Part shown: positions 15,770 through 24,311 of the stretch, in pieces
How positions within the stretch are numbered: the stretch's first letter is position 1
How the letters are laid out: each line of letters starts with the position of its first letter
Made by a program: the position numbers and the translations under genes
Notes under the pieces: model-generated
The model's database searches: none
The model's input: only the letters and a program-made list of their open reading frames with translations
Told to the model about the DNA's origin: nothing
Origin: CAYUQT01 sp964596165
GTDB taxonomy: Bacteria > Planctomycetota > Phycisphaerae > UBA1845 > JAFGLZ01
NCBI GenBank assembly: GCA_964596165.1
Contig: CAZQTW010000068.1
Location: 1 to 32,921 of the forward strand
DNA length: 32,921 nt
Reading direction: 5' to 3'

Positions 15770-17485
15770 ATGTCTCTGTTCTGCATGCCTTTGTATTGTT
15801 TGGTTGTCGGTGTCGCCGCACAGGAGGGCTCGACAGCGCTTTCCGAGCGAACCGACGATCTGGAGCCGCCGGCCCTGGTCAAACGCTACATGCATTGGGG
15901 CTATTGGTATCACCACTACCGGCATCGCGCGGGGGCCTACTTCAAGGGACCCAACGTCGAGCAGACCTTCTACGATTTTCTTGTCAGGCTTCCCCTTCTG
16001 AAGTCCTCGTTGAGGCCGACGGATCGACCGCCCATGGTGATCCAGTTGCACGCCAAGGGCGGCGACTATCAGCGACACGAGCGAGGTTGGCCGGATCATG
16101 TCGTTTTGAATCCGGACGACAACACCGCGAAAATTGGGCATTCCGGGTGGTTCGGCTACCACGAGTTGGCCCCGGCGCAGCCAAGACACGATACGCCGGT
16201 TGTTCCCTACACACACCGACGGCTTTTGTACTACATCCGGTTCGCCATCCAGACGTTCAACGTCGACCCAAACCGGATATGGATCACGGGCGGGTCCATG
16301 GGAGGAGGCGGCGCTCTCCTGTTTGCCCTGCATCATCCCGAGTGGGTTGCCGGAGCGACCGTCAGCAAGCCGCCGATCGATCTGCGCATACTCCCCCTGC
16401 TTCGGCAAACCGCCGAACAGAGTCTGGGACCCGTGGATTGGCAACTGAAGGTCGCCGGCACGGACGTCAATGCGTGGCACTACACCAGCGGCACGTGGCT
16501 CTTGAGCCGACAACCCGCCTGCAGGGCGTGGCTGGAAATCCACCACGGGCGTCGCGATCAGGTGATACCTTTCGAACAGTATTACACGTCGGTGACCCCC
16601 CCGGGACAGAGCTTCCTGCAGATGCTCGAACAGGGTGCGGCCCCGGGGCTTTTTGCCTGGGACATGAGTACGCACGAGCGCCCCGATCCCCTCGGAAGCT
16701 GGCAGCCGAACTTCCGCCCCTTGTCGGCCGGCCTGATCCGTGTGAATCGCCCGATTCTGGTCTTCGGTAATCCGTCGAACGGCCACTGGGGCGCCTGCGG
16801 ACCGACCGGAGAATGGGAGTCGAACCGACGGCCCGAGCGCGATCCCCGCGGCATGATCAACGCCTTTTGCCGGTGGGACGGCGATACCCTGATCGACCGT
16901 CCGGATCGATTCGAGGTCCGGATCTGGGCGGACGACCAAGTCGACATGACGCGCCGCTCGCCCGTCGAAGGCATCTACCGCGTCTCGCCTCGCGGCACGC
17001 AGTCGTTTCCGATTCCACCGCGCTGCTCGTTCCGTTACGAGATCGCCCCCGACGGGCCCAGGGGCCACGTCACCAGTACGGACGCCGGACTCCTCGTCAT
17101 CGATGGTGTCCCCCTGCCATGGGGCCGCGCGAACGCCGCCACGCTTCGGATTCAACACAATATGACGACACCCGTTGTCGGCATCACCTCTCCCACTCAC
17201 CCTACGATAACGCCCCGAGCGCCGACAACCGCAGTCATCCGCTGGACCGTCGCCAACAGTACCGCCGAAGATCCCCTGCCGGTGGACCGGTATCGCTGTT
17301 GGATCGCTCATCACCCGCATGCCGACGCCCCCTCCGATTGCGACACACCCCGGTCGGAGCGGGTGTTTGAGTCGCTCAAACCAGGATGTTACCATGTGAT
17401 GGCACAGGCCCGACTGGTGACCGGGCAGTGGGGTCCGATTACGTCGCGGGAGATCAACATCGATCCGGCCTCGCCGGTTCGGTAG
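15770..17485 (+). CDS. Secreted alpha/beta hydrolase (esterase/peptidase-like)
   Basis: 571 residues. A short signal peptide (CMPLYCLVVGVAAQ) starts the protein. Residues 85-200 form the alpha/beta hydrolase core: PPMVIQLHAKGG (oxyanion strand), NRIWITGGSMGGGGALLFAL with nucleophile Ser176 in the G-x-S-x-G elbow. A likely acid follows in HHGRRDQVIPF, and a likely His in NPSNGHWGAC. The C-terminal ~150 residues are beta-rich and end with a fibronectin III-like stretch (TAVIRWTVANSTAEDPLPVD). The role is probably an extracellular or periplasmic esterase acting on a polysaccharide or peptide; the substrate is unknown. ATG at 15770 has GAGGGA about 9 bases upstream and a TATGAT box lies at 15725-15730, but no clear -35. 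The upstream open frame (from 15551) is not used. Confidence 0.8.
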   Translation: MSLFCMPLYCLVVGVAAQEGSTALSERTDDLEPPALVKRYMHWGYWYHHYRHRAGAYFKGPNVEQTFYDFLVRLPLLKSSLRPTDRPPMVIQLHAKGGDYQRHERGWPDHVVLNPDDNTAKIGHSGWFGYHELAPAQPRHDTPVVPYTHRRLLYYIRFAIQTFNVDPNRIWITGGSMGGGGALLFALHHPEWVAGATVSKPPIDLRILPLLRQTAEQSLGPVDWQLKVAGTDVNAWHYTSGTWLLSRQPACRAWLEIHHGRRDQVIPFEQYYTSVTPPGQSFLQMLEQGAAPGLFAWDMSTHERPDPLGSWQPNFRPLSAGLIRVNRPILVFGNPSNGHWGACGPTGEWESNRRPERDPRGMINAFCRWDGDTLIDRPDRFEVRIWADDQVDMTRRSPVEGIYRVSPRGTQSFPIPPRCSFRYEIAPDGPRGHVTSTDAGLLVIDGVPLPWGRANAATLRIQHNMTTPVVGITSPTHPTITPRAPTTAVIRWTVANSTAEDPLPVDRYRCWIAHHPHADAPSDCDTPRSERVFESLKPGCYHVMAQARLVTGQWGPITSREINIDPASPVR

Positions 17486-17539
17486 CGGATCGGGCTCTGG
17501 ATCGGTGTCGGTTCGGGTCACGGACCGGACGGATTGCTT

Positions 17540-18133
17540 ATGGCCGACGAACACATTGAGGATATGCAACCCCACGACCGCCGGCGGTTCTTCCGCGCAG
17601 GGGTTCTTCGAGCGCTCCGCCCGGTCTCCGACTATGTCGAGCGTCGCCTTCCGCCACCGCGGATCCGTACCGTCATTCGTCCCCCGGGGGCCAGGCCCGA
17701 AGACAGCTTCCTGGAACTATGCAATCGATGCGGCAATTGCGCCGATGCTTGCCCGGCGAAGGCCATTCAGCGGTACCAGGGCAGCGACCCGGATATGAGC
17801 GGCACGCCGTACATCGATCCCGATCTTGCACCGTGTATCCTCTGCGAGGCCCAAGCCTGCATGAAGGCCTGTACGAGCGGCGCCCTGCAGGTCATTCCTC
17901 GAGAGCGGTTCCACATGGGCTACGCCCGAATCGTCAACGTGACGAGCTGCCTGCTCTGGCAGAGTCAGCCCTGCGGCATCTGCATCGAGAAGTGCCCCAT
18001 GGGCGACAAGGCGATTCGTCTATCCACTCCCCAACTCGTCGAAATCGTTACAGCCGGTTGCGTCGGCTGCGGAGTCTGCCAACACCATTGCCCCGGTGTT
18101 CCCAAGACGATTCTCGTCACGGCACATCCGTGA
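17540..18133 (+). CDS. Ferredoxin-type protein with four [4Fe-4S] motifs (NapG/MauM-like)
   Basis: 197 residues. A basic N-terminal segment (HDRRRFFRAGVLRAL) resembles a Tat-type start but lacks a long hydrophobic core. Four cysteine clusters follow: CNRCGNCADACP, CILCEAQACMKAC, a variant with spaced cysteines (CLLWQSQPCGICIEKCP) and CVGCGVCQHHCP. This is the arrangement of NapG/MauM ferredoxin-type proteins that pass electrons to periplasmic oxidoreductases. No nap or mau genes are in the window, so its partner is unknown. ATG at 17540 is preferred to an in-frame TTG two codons earlier; the ribosome site is weak (ACGGA). It lies 54 bases after the hydrolase. Confidence 0.88.
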   Translation: MADEHIEDMQPHDRRRFFRAGVLRALRPVSDYVERRLPPPRIRTVIRPPGARPEDSFLELCNRCGNCADACPAKAIQRYQGSDPDMSGTPYIDPDLAPCILCEAQACMKACTSGALQVIPRERFHMGYARIVNVTSCLLWQSQPCGICIEKCPMGDKAIRLSTPQLVEIVTAGCVGCGVCQHHCPGVPKTILVTAHP

Positions 18134-18448
18134 GGCCGGCGCGGGCGTCGAGCCACCAGCCGTTCGTCCCGACGTTTGCACACCACCCTTGTGAATCCGG
18201 CGGGAAAGGAGTACATTCTTGCCGGTTCGAACTCCGCAGACGTGTGGAATGTGCGTTTGATGCTTGCCCGTGGACGGATTCGACAGAAGGGCCTTGAGTG
18301 CCCGAAGCATTCGTGTTCAGGGAAGAACGCTGCATGTCCGAATCATTCGCTCCGTTTCCCAGGCCGCTCCCAATGTCGCTTCCGTAGTACCGGCGGGTCG
18401 TGATCCCCGCATGGGGTGAGCTTCTGGGTAAAACGTGGAGGCAAGATG
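18134..18448. other. Intergenic region upstream of ruvC
   Basis: No gene is supported. Short frames of both strands are low quality. A candidate promoter (18189-18217) is the only element I can point to. The end holds GGAGG (18437-18441), the ribosome site for ruvC. Confidence 0.45.
18189..18217 (+). promoter_or_regulatory. Candidate promoter of ruvCAB
   Basis: TTGTGA (18189-18194) and TACATT (18212-18217) are 17 bases apart, each a 4 of 6 match to the sigma70 consensus. The start of ruvC is 230 bases further on, a long leader, so this is tentative. Confidence 0.3.
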
Positions 18449-19012
18449 ATGGGGATCCGGGAACGGCAGACGGTTCGCCTCTGCGGCATCGATCCGAGCC
18501 TGCATCAGACGGGCTACGGCATCATCCGTGTCGGCCTTGACGGACGGCACGCCACGCTGATCGAAGCAGGAGTCATCCGCACCGAATCCGGTCGGACCCT
18601 GTCCGAGCGGCTGACCGAACTGGGCGACGCCGTCGACGAGATCTTGGCGGAATATCATCCCGACCTGGTCGGTTTGGAGCAGCTCTACAGCCATTATAAG
18701 CACCCGAGAACTGCGATCCTCATGGGGCACGCAAGGGGCGTGCTGATGCTGGCCGCCGCCCGCGCCGGCATCCGGATCCTGAGCCTTTCTCCCACGAGGG
18801 TCAAACGATCGCTGACGGGGAACGGACGAGCCGGCAAGGCGCAGATGCAGCGGGCGATCATGGCCGCCCTCAACCTGCCCTCGCCGCCGGATCCGCCCGA
18901 TGTGGCCGACGCGTTGGCTATCGCCCTCTGCGCGGGGACCTGCTACAGTGCCCTGGCGCCTGTGAAGGCCTTGGGGGTGCCGGCCGCCCACCAGGAGGTC
19001 GACCGACTGTGA
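18449..19012 (+). CDS. ruvC: Holliday junction resolvase RuvC
   Basis: 187 residues, slightly longer than E. coli RuvC (173). The four catalytic acids are in place: Asp15 (GIDPSLHQTGYG), Glu77 (LVGLEQLY), and Asp151 and Asp154 (PPDVADALAIAL). KRSLTGNGRAGKAQMQ is the conserved basic DNA-binding helix. RuvC cuts Holliday junctions in homologous recombination, guided by RuvAB. The start is one of two adjacent ATG codons (18446 or 18449); GGAGG at 18437-18441 gives a spacing of 7 for the second, which is preferred. The stop overlaps the GTG start of ruvA (GTGA), so the two are translationally coupled. First gene of a compact ruvC-ruvA-ruvB operon. Confidence 0.95.
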   Translation: MGIRERQTVRLCGIDPSLHQTGYGIIRVGLDGRHATLIEAGVIRTESGRTLSERLTELGDAVDEILAEYHPDLVGLEQLYSHYKHPRTAILMGHARGVLMLAAARAGIRILSLSPTRVKRSLTGNGRAGKAQMQRAIMAALNLPSPPDPPDVADALAIALCAGTCYSALAPVKALGVPAAHQEVDRL

Positions 19013-19641
19013 TCGTCCGCATCACCGGCATTCTGACGGACGTTTTGGAAGACGCGGTGATCATCGACCGTGAGGGGCTAGGCTACGAGGTCCTCGTGCC
19101 CGGCCACGCGCTCGCTCAGCTCGCAGCGATTCGCGGCCAGCAAGTGACGCTGTATACGCAGGAGTACTACGAAGGGGCCGCTGTCGGCGGCAACCTGACG
19201 CCGCGGCTCATCGGCTTTCTGCACGAGGAGGACCGCGCCTTCTTCCGAAGATTCATTACCGTCAAGGGAGTCGGCATTCGCAGTGCCCTAAAGGCCTTGG
19301 TCGAGCCGGCGGGACGCATCGCCGCCGCAATAGAGGCCGGCGATGCCAAGTCGCTTACCCGCTTGCCCGGTATCGGTAAACGAACCGCCGACCAGATCAT
19401 CGCCGAACTGAAAGGGAAGGTCGATGCGTTTGCCCTCGCAGCCGCGGCCGACCGTCCTCCGGCGAAGACCGACTGGACTTCCGTTCAGCGCGTGGCCATC
19501 GAGATTCTGGTGGCATGGGGCGAACGCCGCGCGGACGCCGAACAGTGGCTTCAGCGTGCGGTGCAGTTGCATCCCGAGATCACCGAGCCCGACGAATGGG
19601 TGCGTGCGGCGTATCGAATCAAGGCGGGGAGTGAGGGCTGA
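19009..19641 (+). CDS. ruvA: Holliday junction branch migration protein RuvA
   Basis: 210 residues. The N-terminal OB-fold is MIVRITGILTDV then GLGYEVLVPG. Two helix-hairpin-helix motifs follow: FITVKGVGIRSALKAL and LTRLPGIGKRTADQIIAEL. The C-terminal domain III (VQRVAIEILVAWGERRADAE) contacts RuvB, and the last ~25 residues are acidic with a Trp. RuvA tetramers hold the junction and load RuvB rings. The GTG start at 19009 is fixed by AGGAGG at 18993-18998 and overlaps the ruvC stop. ruvB follows after 48 bases. Confidence 0.96.
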   Translation: MIVRITGILTDVLEDAVIIDREGLGYEVLVPGHALAQLAAIRGQQVTLYTQEYYEGAAVGGNLTPRLIGFLHEEDRAFFRRFITVKGVGIRSALKALVEPAGRIAAAIEAGDAKSLTRLPGIGKRTADQIIAELKGKVDAFALAAAADRPPAKTDWTSVQRVAIEILVAWGERRADAEQWLQRAVQLHPEITEPDEWVRAAYRIKAGSEG

Positions 19642-19689
19642 CGCACCGCTATACCGGCATGCGGTATCGATAGGTGAACGTTCACGAAC

Positions 19690-20739
19690 ATGGCCAGAGA
19701 GCGTGTCATCTCGGCGGAATCCAACGGTCCGGAGGAAGAGCGCGTCAATCTCGCACTCCGACCCGAGCGGCTGTCCGATTGCGTCGGCCAGCGACCGCTG
19801 GTCGATCAGCTCAAGATCGCCCTCCAGGCGGCCCGAAAACGCAAGGAGCCGTTGGAGCACATCCTCTTGGACGGACCGCCCGGCTTGGGCAAGACGACTC
19901 TGGCTCATGTTATCGCGCGCGAAATGAACGTTGGGATTCGGATTACCAGCGGCCCCGCCGTCGTGAAGCAAGGCGATCTGATGACGCTGCTGACGAACAT
20001 GGAGGAGGGCGAGATCCTCTTCATCGACGAAGTCCATCGACTCGCGAGCGTGGTCGAGGAGTTCCTGTATCCGGCGATGGAGGACTTTCGCGTTGATTAC
20101 ACCGTCGAAGGCGGTCTCGGGGGTCGCACAATCAACTTCGCCTTGAAGCGGTTCACGCTGATCGGCGCCACGACCCGCGCCGGGATGCTCACCGCCGCGC
20201 TCAGGGATCGGTTCGGAATCCGCTATCACCTCACCTTCTACACGCCCGAGGAACTGACGCAGATACTGCGTCGTTCAGCCAGACTGCTCAATCTGGATTG
20301 TCAGGCCGGTGCCCTGGAAGCGCTTGCCGCCCGAAGCCGCGGCACCCCCCGAATCGCCAACCGATTGCTCCGTCGGGCCCGCGACTACGCTCAAGTTCGT
20401 GGTGACGGACGGTTGACGGATGAGGTGGTTGCCCGGGCCCTGGAGATTCAGCAGGTGGATCACCTCGGTCTCGATGAGCTCGATCGGTCATACCTGCAGA
20501 CGCTGGCAAAGGCGTACCAAGGCGGACCGGCCGGTGTCGAGGCTATCGCGGCCAGCATGGGCCAGGAACGGGATACGCTTGAGGACGTAGTGGAACCGTA
20601 TCTCCTCCAGATCGGATTCGTTATCAGGACGCGCCAGGGCCGGCAACTTACGACGGAAGGATACGGCCATCTGGGCATGAAGCCCCCCGCCGCATCTACC
20701 CGACCCCGCACCGACCCCCCGGCACCGACGCTGTTCTGA
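19690..20739 (+). CDS. ruvB: Holliday junction branch migration ATPase RuvB
   Basis: 349 residues. AAA+ ATPase with Walker A GPPGLGKTT (62-70), Walker B FIDEVHR (111-117), sensor motif GATTRAG (159-165) and an arginine-finger region LRDRFG (171-176). The winged-helix end (EAIAASMGQERDTLEDVVEPYLLQIGF, quoted in two parts: EAIAASMGQERDTLE and DVVEPYLLQIGF) completes the family. The tail after residue 330 is Pro/Ala/Thr-rich and specific to this protein. Hexameric rings drive branch migration with RuvA. ATG at 19690 follows a weak ribosome site; the position agrees with the family. Confidence 0.97.
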   Translation: MARERVISAESNGPEEERVNLALRPERLSDCVGQRPLVDQLKIALQAARKRKEPLEHILLDGPPGLGKTTLAHVIAREMNVGIRITSGPAVVKQGDLMTLLTNMEEGEILFIDEVHRLASVVEEFLYPAMEDFRVDYTVEGGLGGRTINFALKRFTLIGATTRAGMLTAALRDRFGIRYHLTFYTPEELTQILRRSARLLNLDCQAGALEALAARSRGTPRIANRLLRRARDYAQVRGDGRLTDEVVARALEIQQVDHLGLDELDRSYLQTLAKAYQGGPAGVEAIAASMGQERDTLEDVVEPYLLQIGFVIRTRQGRQLTTEGYGHLGMKPPAASTRPRTDPPAPTLF

Positions 20740-20949
20740 ACGGTAGGCGGCAGTCCGACTCAACGCTGCTACCGACATGGTGTTGACATGGCCGGCGGCT
20801 TCACATACGGTACGGGTGTGTCTAGGAACGACCTTTCGATTTCAGAATCCACGTTGGGAGACATACATCGGTCCGCTGAGGATGCCGTCGCCGCATCTCA
20901 CAACACCCCCATTGGCCAAACGGAGCACCCTCTAGGCCGACTGATCGCG

Positions 20950-21405
20950 ATGAGCGACGAGCGATCCAACGTCGCGAGACTCACCGCAGTGGTCGTCCTT
21001 GTGGGGTCCCTTGCGATCCTCGCCGTCGCATGGTGGACCAAGCCCGACCCCAGCGGTTACGGCACGCACCAGCGCCTGGGACTTCCGCCCTGTGGGTTTC
21101 TGTACACGACCGGATTGCCGTGTCCGACCTGCGGCATGACGACGGCTTTCGCTTACGCGGTTCGGGGCCACCTTCTTCAAGCGGTGGTCGCGCAGCCCGC
21201 CGGCGCCGCGCTGGCGGGACTCACGTTCGTCCTGGCCGGCGTGGCAGGCGTGGTCCTGGTGACCGGACGGCGCATCGAGATCAACTGGTACCGGATCAAC
21301 CCCATGTACGTGCTAGTCACGGCCATTGTGCTCTTCGTGGGGAGCTGGGCTCTCAAAATCGTGATGGTGTTGTACCATCACAACGGGCTGGTACGAAGCG
21401 GATAG
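20950..21405 (+). CDS. DUF2752 family membrane protein
   Basis: 151 residues from ATG at 20950. Three hydrophobic spans are visible at about residues 11-29, 87-105 and 120-141. The family motif LPCPTCGMTTAFAYAVRG lies at 57-72 (Cys58, Cys61), preceded by LGLPPCGFLY; the C-P-x-C-G-M-T pattern is the DUF2752 signature. Function is unknown; the cysteines suggest metal or redox chemistry near the membrane surface, but that is speculation. The frame is open upstream to 20788, which would add a 54-residue hydrophilic leader; neither start has a good ribosome site. The later one is chosen because similar family members have short leaders, so the start is uncertain. Confidence 0.75.
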   Translation: MSDERSNVARLTAVVVLVGSLAILAVAWWTKPDPSGYGTHQRLGLPPCGFLYTTGLPCPTCGMTTAFAYAVRGHLLQAVVAQPAGAALAGLTFVLAGVAGVVLVTGRRIEINWYRINPMYVLVTAIVLFVGSWALKIVMVLYHHNGLVRSG

Positions 21406-21446
21406 CATGAGCGGGCTTCATGCCCGGGATTGGGAGGAGGCCACGG

Positions 21447-22091
21447 ATGGCAAGGGCGTGTCTCGTTCGGACGGTGGTATTGCTGGCGGCTGTTGTGGTT
21501 GTTCCGGGCTGCAACATCATCAGCGTACCGTTTGTGTTGTTCTCACCGGACCCCACCAAGAAAGTGGCCGCGGAGTTTGCCCAGATCAAGGGCAAACGCG
21601 TGTGCATCCTCGTGTGGGCGGAACAGGCAACGCTCTACGAATACCCCCGGGTTCAGCTTGAGTCGGCCGATCACATCCGCTACTTCCTGAAGGAGAAATT
21701 CGGCAAGGACGTCGACATTGTTTCGCCCACGGAAGTCGATCGCTACATGCAGAGCCATCCGGACTGGGCCACCGAGCACCCCGCCCGTCTGGGCCGGCAT
21801 TTCAAGGCCGATCTTGTCATGATGGTCGAACTCATGGAGTTCAGCACGCGTGAACCGGGCAGTCCGGGGCTGTTTCGGGGTCGTGTCCGTGCTCGGGTCA
21901 CCATGTATGAACTCACCAAGGGTGAAGACCAGCCGCGCGGAATTGCCTTGAAGCCCGCGGAAGTCGCTTATCCCCCGGACAAGCCCGTTGGCGTGCTAAG
22001 GGCCGACGATCGAACCATACGAGCGGAAACGTACAAGGAGTTCGGCAGGATCGTTGCCGAGAAGTTCTACGACCATGAGGTGAAGCTCTAG
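21447..22091 (+). CDS. Lipoprotein, first of a paralogous pair
   Basis: 214 residues. The signal VLLAAVVVVPGC marks a lipoprotein with Cys22. The mature part includes KKVAAEFAQIKGKRVCILVW, FKADLVMMVELMEF, LFRGRVRARVTMYEL and EFGRIVAEKFYDHEVKL at the end. These landmarks recur in the same order in the next protein, so the two are tandem paralogues. The fold resembles the CsgG/TolB-N type of alpha/beta lipoproteins (an 'AEF...K..ILV' strand, then helix-strand pairs), which is a tentative link. Function is unknown. ATG at 21447 has a very strong GGGAGGAGG site upstream; the upstream in-frame ATG at 21420 precedes that site and is not used. Confidence 0.82.
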   Translation: MARACLVRTVVLLAAVVVVPGCNIISVPFVLFSPDPTKKVAAEFAQIKGKRVCILVWAEQATLYEYPRVQLESADHIRYFLKEKFGKDVDIVSPTEVDRYMQSHPDWATEHPARLGRHFKADLVMMVELMEFSTREPGSPGLFRGRVRARVTMYELTKGEDQPRGIALKPAEVAYPPDKPVGVLRADDRTIRAETYKEFGRIVAEKFYDHEVKL

Positions 22092-22092
22092 C

Positions 22093-22749
22093 ATGGGTCC
22101 CATGGCGAAGACGGCTCTGAGGCTTCTCTCTGTCTTCCTCCCGTTGTCGTCGGCGGGCTGCGGCGGAACCGCGGGCGCTTGGCTGTACTGGTTTGGCCAC
22201 GTCCCGGAGGAGAAGGTCAAGGCCGAATTCAAGCTGACCAAGGAAAAGCTGGCCATCTTGATCGACGACGATCGAGGGGGGCTGCTCGACCCGACTCTCC
22301 CTTCCATGCTTACCGAGGACCTCAGCAAGGAATTTGTGGAACACAACGTCAACCAATTTGTCATTCCCGCTCGCGAGGTAACGCAGCTTCGGAGAAAGGA
22401 CTCTCAGTTCGACAAGCGAGGGATTCGCGAGATCGGCCTGCGGCTTGACGCAACACAGGTTCTCCACATCAATGTCCGCAAGTTCCTGCTTCATGACGAC
22501 GTCGTGGAACCGGCTTACAAAGGGAGGTTCGTCGCAGCCGTCAAAGTCATCGACGTCAACGCGAAGACGCCCGAGGACGTTCGCCTCTGGCCCAATACCT
22601 CCGAGGGCAAGGTCCTGGAGGTAACGACTGAGATCGCCACGCCCAAGGACCCCGGATACAAGGAGCAACTGACGCGCCGACTCTGCGAGGAAATGGCCGA
22701 CAAGATCGCCAAGCTATTCTACGATCACAAGGTGCCCAAGCCGCTCTGA
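22093..22749 (+). CDS. Lipoprotein, second of a paralogous pair
   Basis: 218 residues. Signal LLSVFLPLSSAGC gives lipidated Cys23. The body repeats the pattern of the preceding protein: EEKVKAEFKLTKEKLAILID, LDATQVLHINVRKF, YKGRFVAAVKVIDV and ADKIAKLFYDHKVPKPL. The tandem copies share mostly structural positions, so the duplication is old. It probably faces the periplasm. ATG at 22093 lies one base after the preceding stop, and GAGGTGA in the end of that gene serves as the ribosome site, so translation is coupled. ATG at 22102 is a possible alternative. Confidence 0.82.
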   Translation: MGPMAKTALRLLSVFLPLSSAGCGGTAGAWLYWFGHVPEEKVKAEFKLTKEKLAILIDDDRGGLLDPTLPSMLTEDLSKEFVEHNVNQFVIPAREVTQLRRKDSQFDKRGIREIGLRLDATQVLHINVRKFLLHDDVVEPAYKGRFVAAVKVIDVNAKTPEDVRLWPNTSEGKVLEVTTEIATPKDPGYKEQLTRRLCEEMADKIAKLFYDHKVPKPL

Positions 22750-22763
22750 GACAACATCCCGTC

Positions 22764-23387
22764 ATGAACGCCACACCACGCCACACACACACGCTCCGAG
22801 ATCGCTTGAGACTTCCGGTCGACCAGCCGGTGCTCCTCACCCCCGGACCGCCTTCGCGAGAACAAGGTCAGTACTACGCCGTATGGGCCGCCGCCCTCCT
22901 CCAACAGTTCTATCCGTCGATCCGGCTCATCCTCCCCGGCGAGTCGGCCGAGCGGCGACGCCTCGAACGATTCGCGCGCAGCTTTCGCCTGCCGGAGATC
23001 CTCGTCTGCCCCGGCGATTCCTGGACCTTCGATCAGTTCGTTTCGGTCGCCGACGTCTTTGTTGCTTCACTCACAGTCGATACGGCGATGGACGGCCTTC
23101 TGTGTGCCATGGTGAGCGGACTACCCGTCGTCGGAAGCGACGTACCTTCGTTGCGACGTCGAATCGCCGACGAGGAGACCGGCTTGCTCGTTCCGCCCCG
23201 CAAGCCGACACACCTGGCGGGTGCGATTCTCCGCATCTATGAGGACCTGGCTCTCCGAAGTCGCCTTGCCGCTGCGGCCCAAGAAAGGGCAACCAGGACT
23301 TATCCCGTTCCCCCCATTACCGCGGTGCAACCCGCCGAACTCCTCAGCCCGTCCGCGCCTGTCGGACAGACCACTCTGGGGCAATGA
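22764..23387 (+). CDS. Glycosyltransferase, C-terminal GT-B domain only
   Basis: 207 residues. The sequence is the C-terminal Rossmann half of a GT4-type transferase: PVLLTPGPPSREQGQYYAVW at the start, LILPGESAERRRLERFAR, FVSVADVFVASL and GLLCAMVSGLPVVGSDVPSL then ADEETGLLVPPRKPTHLAGA. Intact GT4 proteins have about 370 residues with an N-terminal acceptor-binding domain, which is absent here, and the donor-site Glu pair is not conserved. Either the domain has been truncated or it works with a partner. It follows the second lipoprotein by 14 bases without a clear ribosome site and precedes the kinase gene by 3 bases, so it looks like part of one transcript. The Pro/Ala-rich end may be unfolded. 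Confidence 0.75.
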   Translation: MNATPRHTHTLRDRLRLPVDQPVLLTPGPPSREQGQYYAVWAAALLQQFYPSIRLILPGESAERRRLERFARSFRLPEILVCPGDSWTFDQFVSVADVFVASLTVDTAMDGLLCAMVSGLPVVGSDVPSLRRRIADEETGLLVPPRKPTHLAGAILRIYEDLALRSRLAAAAQERATRTYPVPPITAVQPAELLSPSAPVGQTTLGQ

Positions 23388-23390
23388 CAC

Positions 23391-24146
23391 ATGGCCATCC
23401 GACGTTACCTTCAGCAAGCCATTCGGGCGTTGGGTCCCGATGAACCGCCCGAGCAGATCCTGATTTGCGGTCGGGTTCATCGACGCCTAGCGATCTTCAA
23501 ACATGACTTCTTCGCGGCCACCGCGTTATACGACGGTCCGTGCGGAAAAGTCGTGCTCAAGCTCGGCCGAACGACCCGGTTTCTCGGCGTGCCGCTGGCG
23601 TGGATTGGACGGCTCGCCGCACGACACGAATCGCGTTTGTACGAACTGCTGGACGGCGTCACCGGGATCCCTCGATTCATCGGACGTTGGCGCGACAACG
23701 GCCTCATGCACGAGTACATCGAGGGCCACCAACTGGCCAAGGGCGAATGGGTCAACGATCAGTTCTTCGACCGCCTGACCCAACTACTTGACGAGGTCCA
23801 CCGGCGCGACGCCGCCTATGTCGACATGGAAAAACGAGAAAACATTCTCGTGGGCGATGACGGAAGGCCGTATCTGATCGACTTTCAGATCTCGTGGCAT
23901 TTGCCACCCAACCGTGGAGGCCGCACGTCCGTCGCCGAGTTCGTCCTCCGGGTGCTCCAAGCATCCGATCGGTACCACCTGCTGAAGCACCGCCGCCGTC
24001 AACGGCCCGATCTCCTCACACCCGCAGACTTCGAGGCCAGCTACCAGCCACCGATCTACATCTCCTGGCACCGGTACCTCTTCCGGCCGTTCACCAAGGC
24101 CAGGCGGAAGGCGCTGCGACGCATTGAGGGTAATGATCGGGATTAA
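23391..24146 (+). CDS. Lipopolysaccharide/RIO-type kinase-like protein
   Basis: 251 residues. A protein-kinase-like fold is visible: CGKVVLKLGRT (Lys57), HESRLYELLDG (Glu80 or Glu85), then GLMHEYIEGHQL (hinge). The catalytic loop AAYVDMEKRENILV has Asp145 and Asn151, and metal-binding Asp164 lies in YLIDFQISW (Asp-Phe-Gln in place of Asp-Phe-Gly). Such short kinases include Kdo/heptose kinases (KdkA/WaaP) and RIO-type enzymes. With a glycosyltransferase domain immediately upstream, phosphorylation of a cell-envelope sugar is the likeliest role, but this is inferred. ATG at 23391 comes 3 bases after the previous stop, so coupling is likely. The C-terminus is very basic. Confidence 0.78.
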   Translation: MAIRRYLQQAIRALGPDEPPEQILICGRVHRRLAIFKHDFFAATALYDGPCGKVVLKLGRTTRFLGVPLAWIGRLAARHESRLYELLDGVTGIPRFIGRWRDNGLMHEYIEGHQLAKGEWVNDQFFDRLTQLLDEVHRRDAAYVDMEKRENILVGDDGRPYLIDFQISWHLPPNRGGRTSVAEFVLRVLQASDRYHLLKHRRRQRPDLLTPADFEASYQPPIYISWHRYLFRPFTKARRKALRRIEGNDRD

Positions 24147-24157
24147 TGGGAACAACC

Positions 24158-24173
24158 AGGGGGACGTACCCCT
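24158..24173. repeat. AGGGG/CCCCT hairpin after the kinase gene
   Basis: AGGGG (24158-24162) pairs with CCCCT (24169-24173) around a 6-base loop, 11 bases after the kinase stop, with ATTAAT and TATTAAAT on either side. It could act as a terminator or belong to a mobile-repeat family. Confidence 0.4.
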
Positions 24174-24256
24174 ATTAAATGACGAGGAGGCTGACACGGG
24201 AAACGACCGGGTCTAGGGACTCAGGAACAGGGGTCAGAAGGAGAGCAGGCCGCTAC

Positions 24257-24279
24257 GATCGCCGTATCCGACGGCGATC
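24257..24279. repeat. Perfect 9-bp inverted repeat
   Basis: GATCGCCGT (24257-24265) and ACGGCGATC (24271-24279) form a perfect stem with a 5-base loop. No T-run follows on either strand, so it is not a classic terminator. It may be a protein-binding palindrome or a mobile-element hairpin. Confidence 0.55.
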
Positions 24280-24311
24280 ACACAGACAACAGGCGGGTCA
24301 CTCGACCCAAC

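Noticed and set aside
15701..17575. Very long (624-codon) minus-strand frame antisense to the secreted hydrolase
   Set aside because: Long antisense frames are common in GC-rich genes. The translation lacks any domain and is rich in Arg/Asp/Gly/His, whereas the plus strand has a signal peptide and a catalytic elbow.
18134..18448. Possible small RNA or riboswitch upstream of ruvC
   Set aside because: No stable conserved-looking hairpin or known aptamer motif could be seen by eye; only a tentative promoter is kept.
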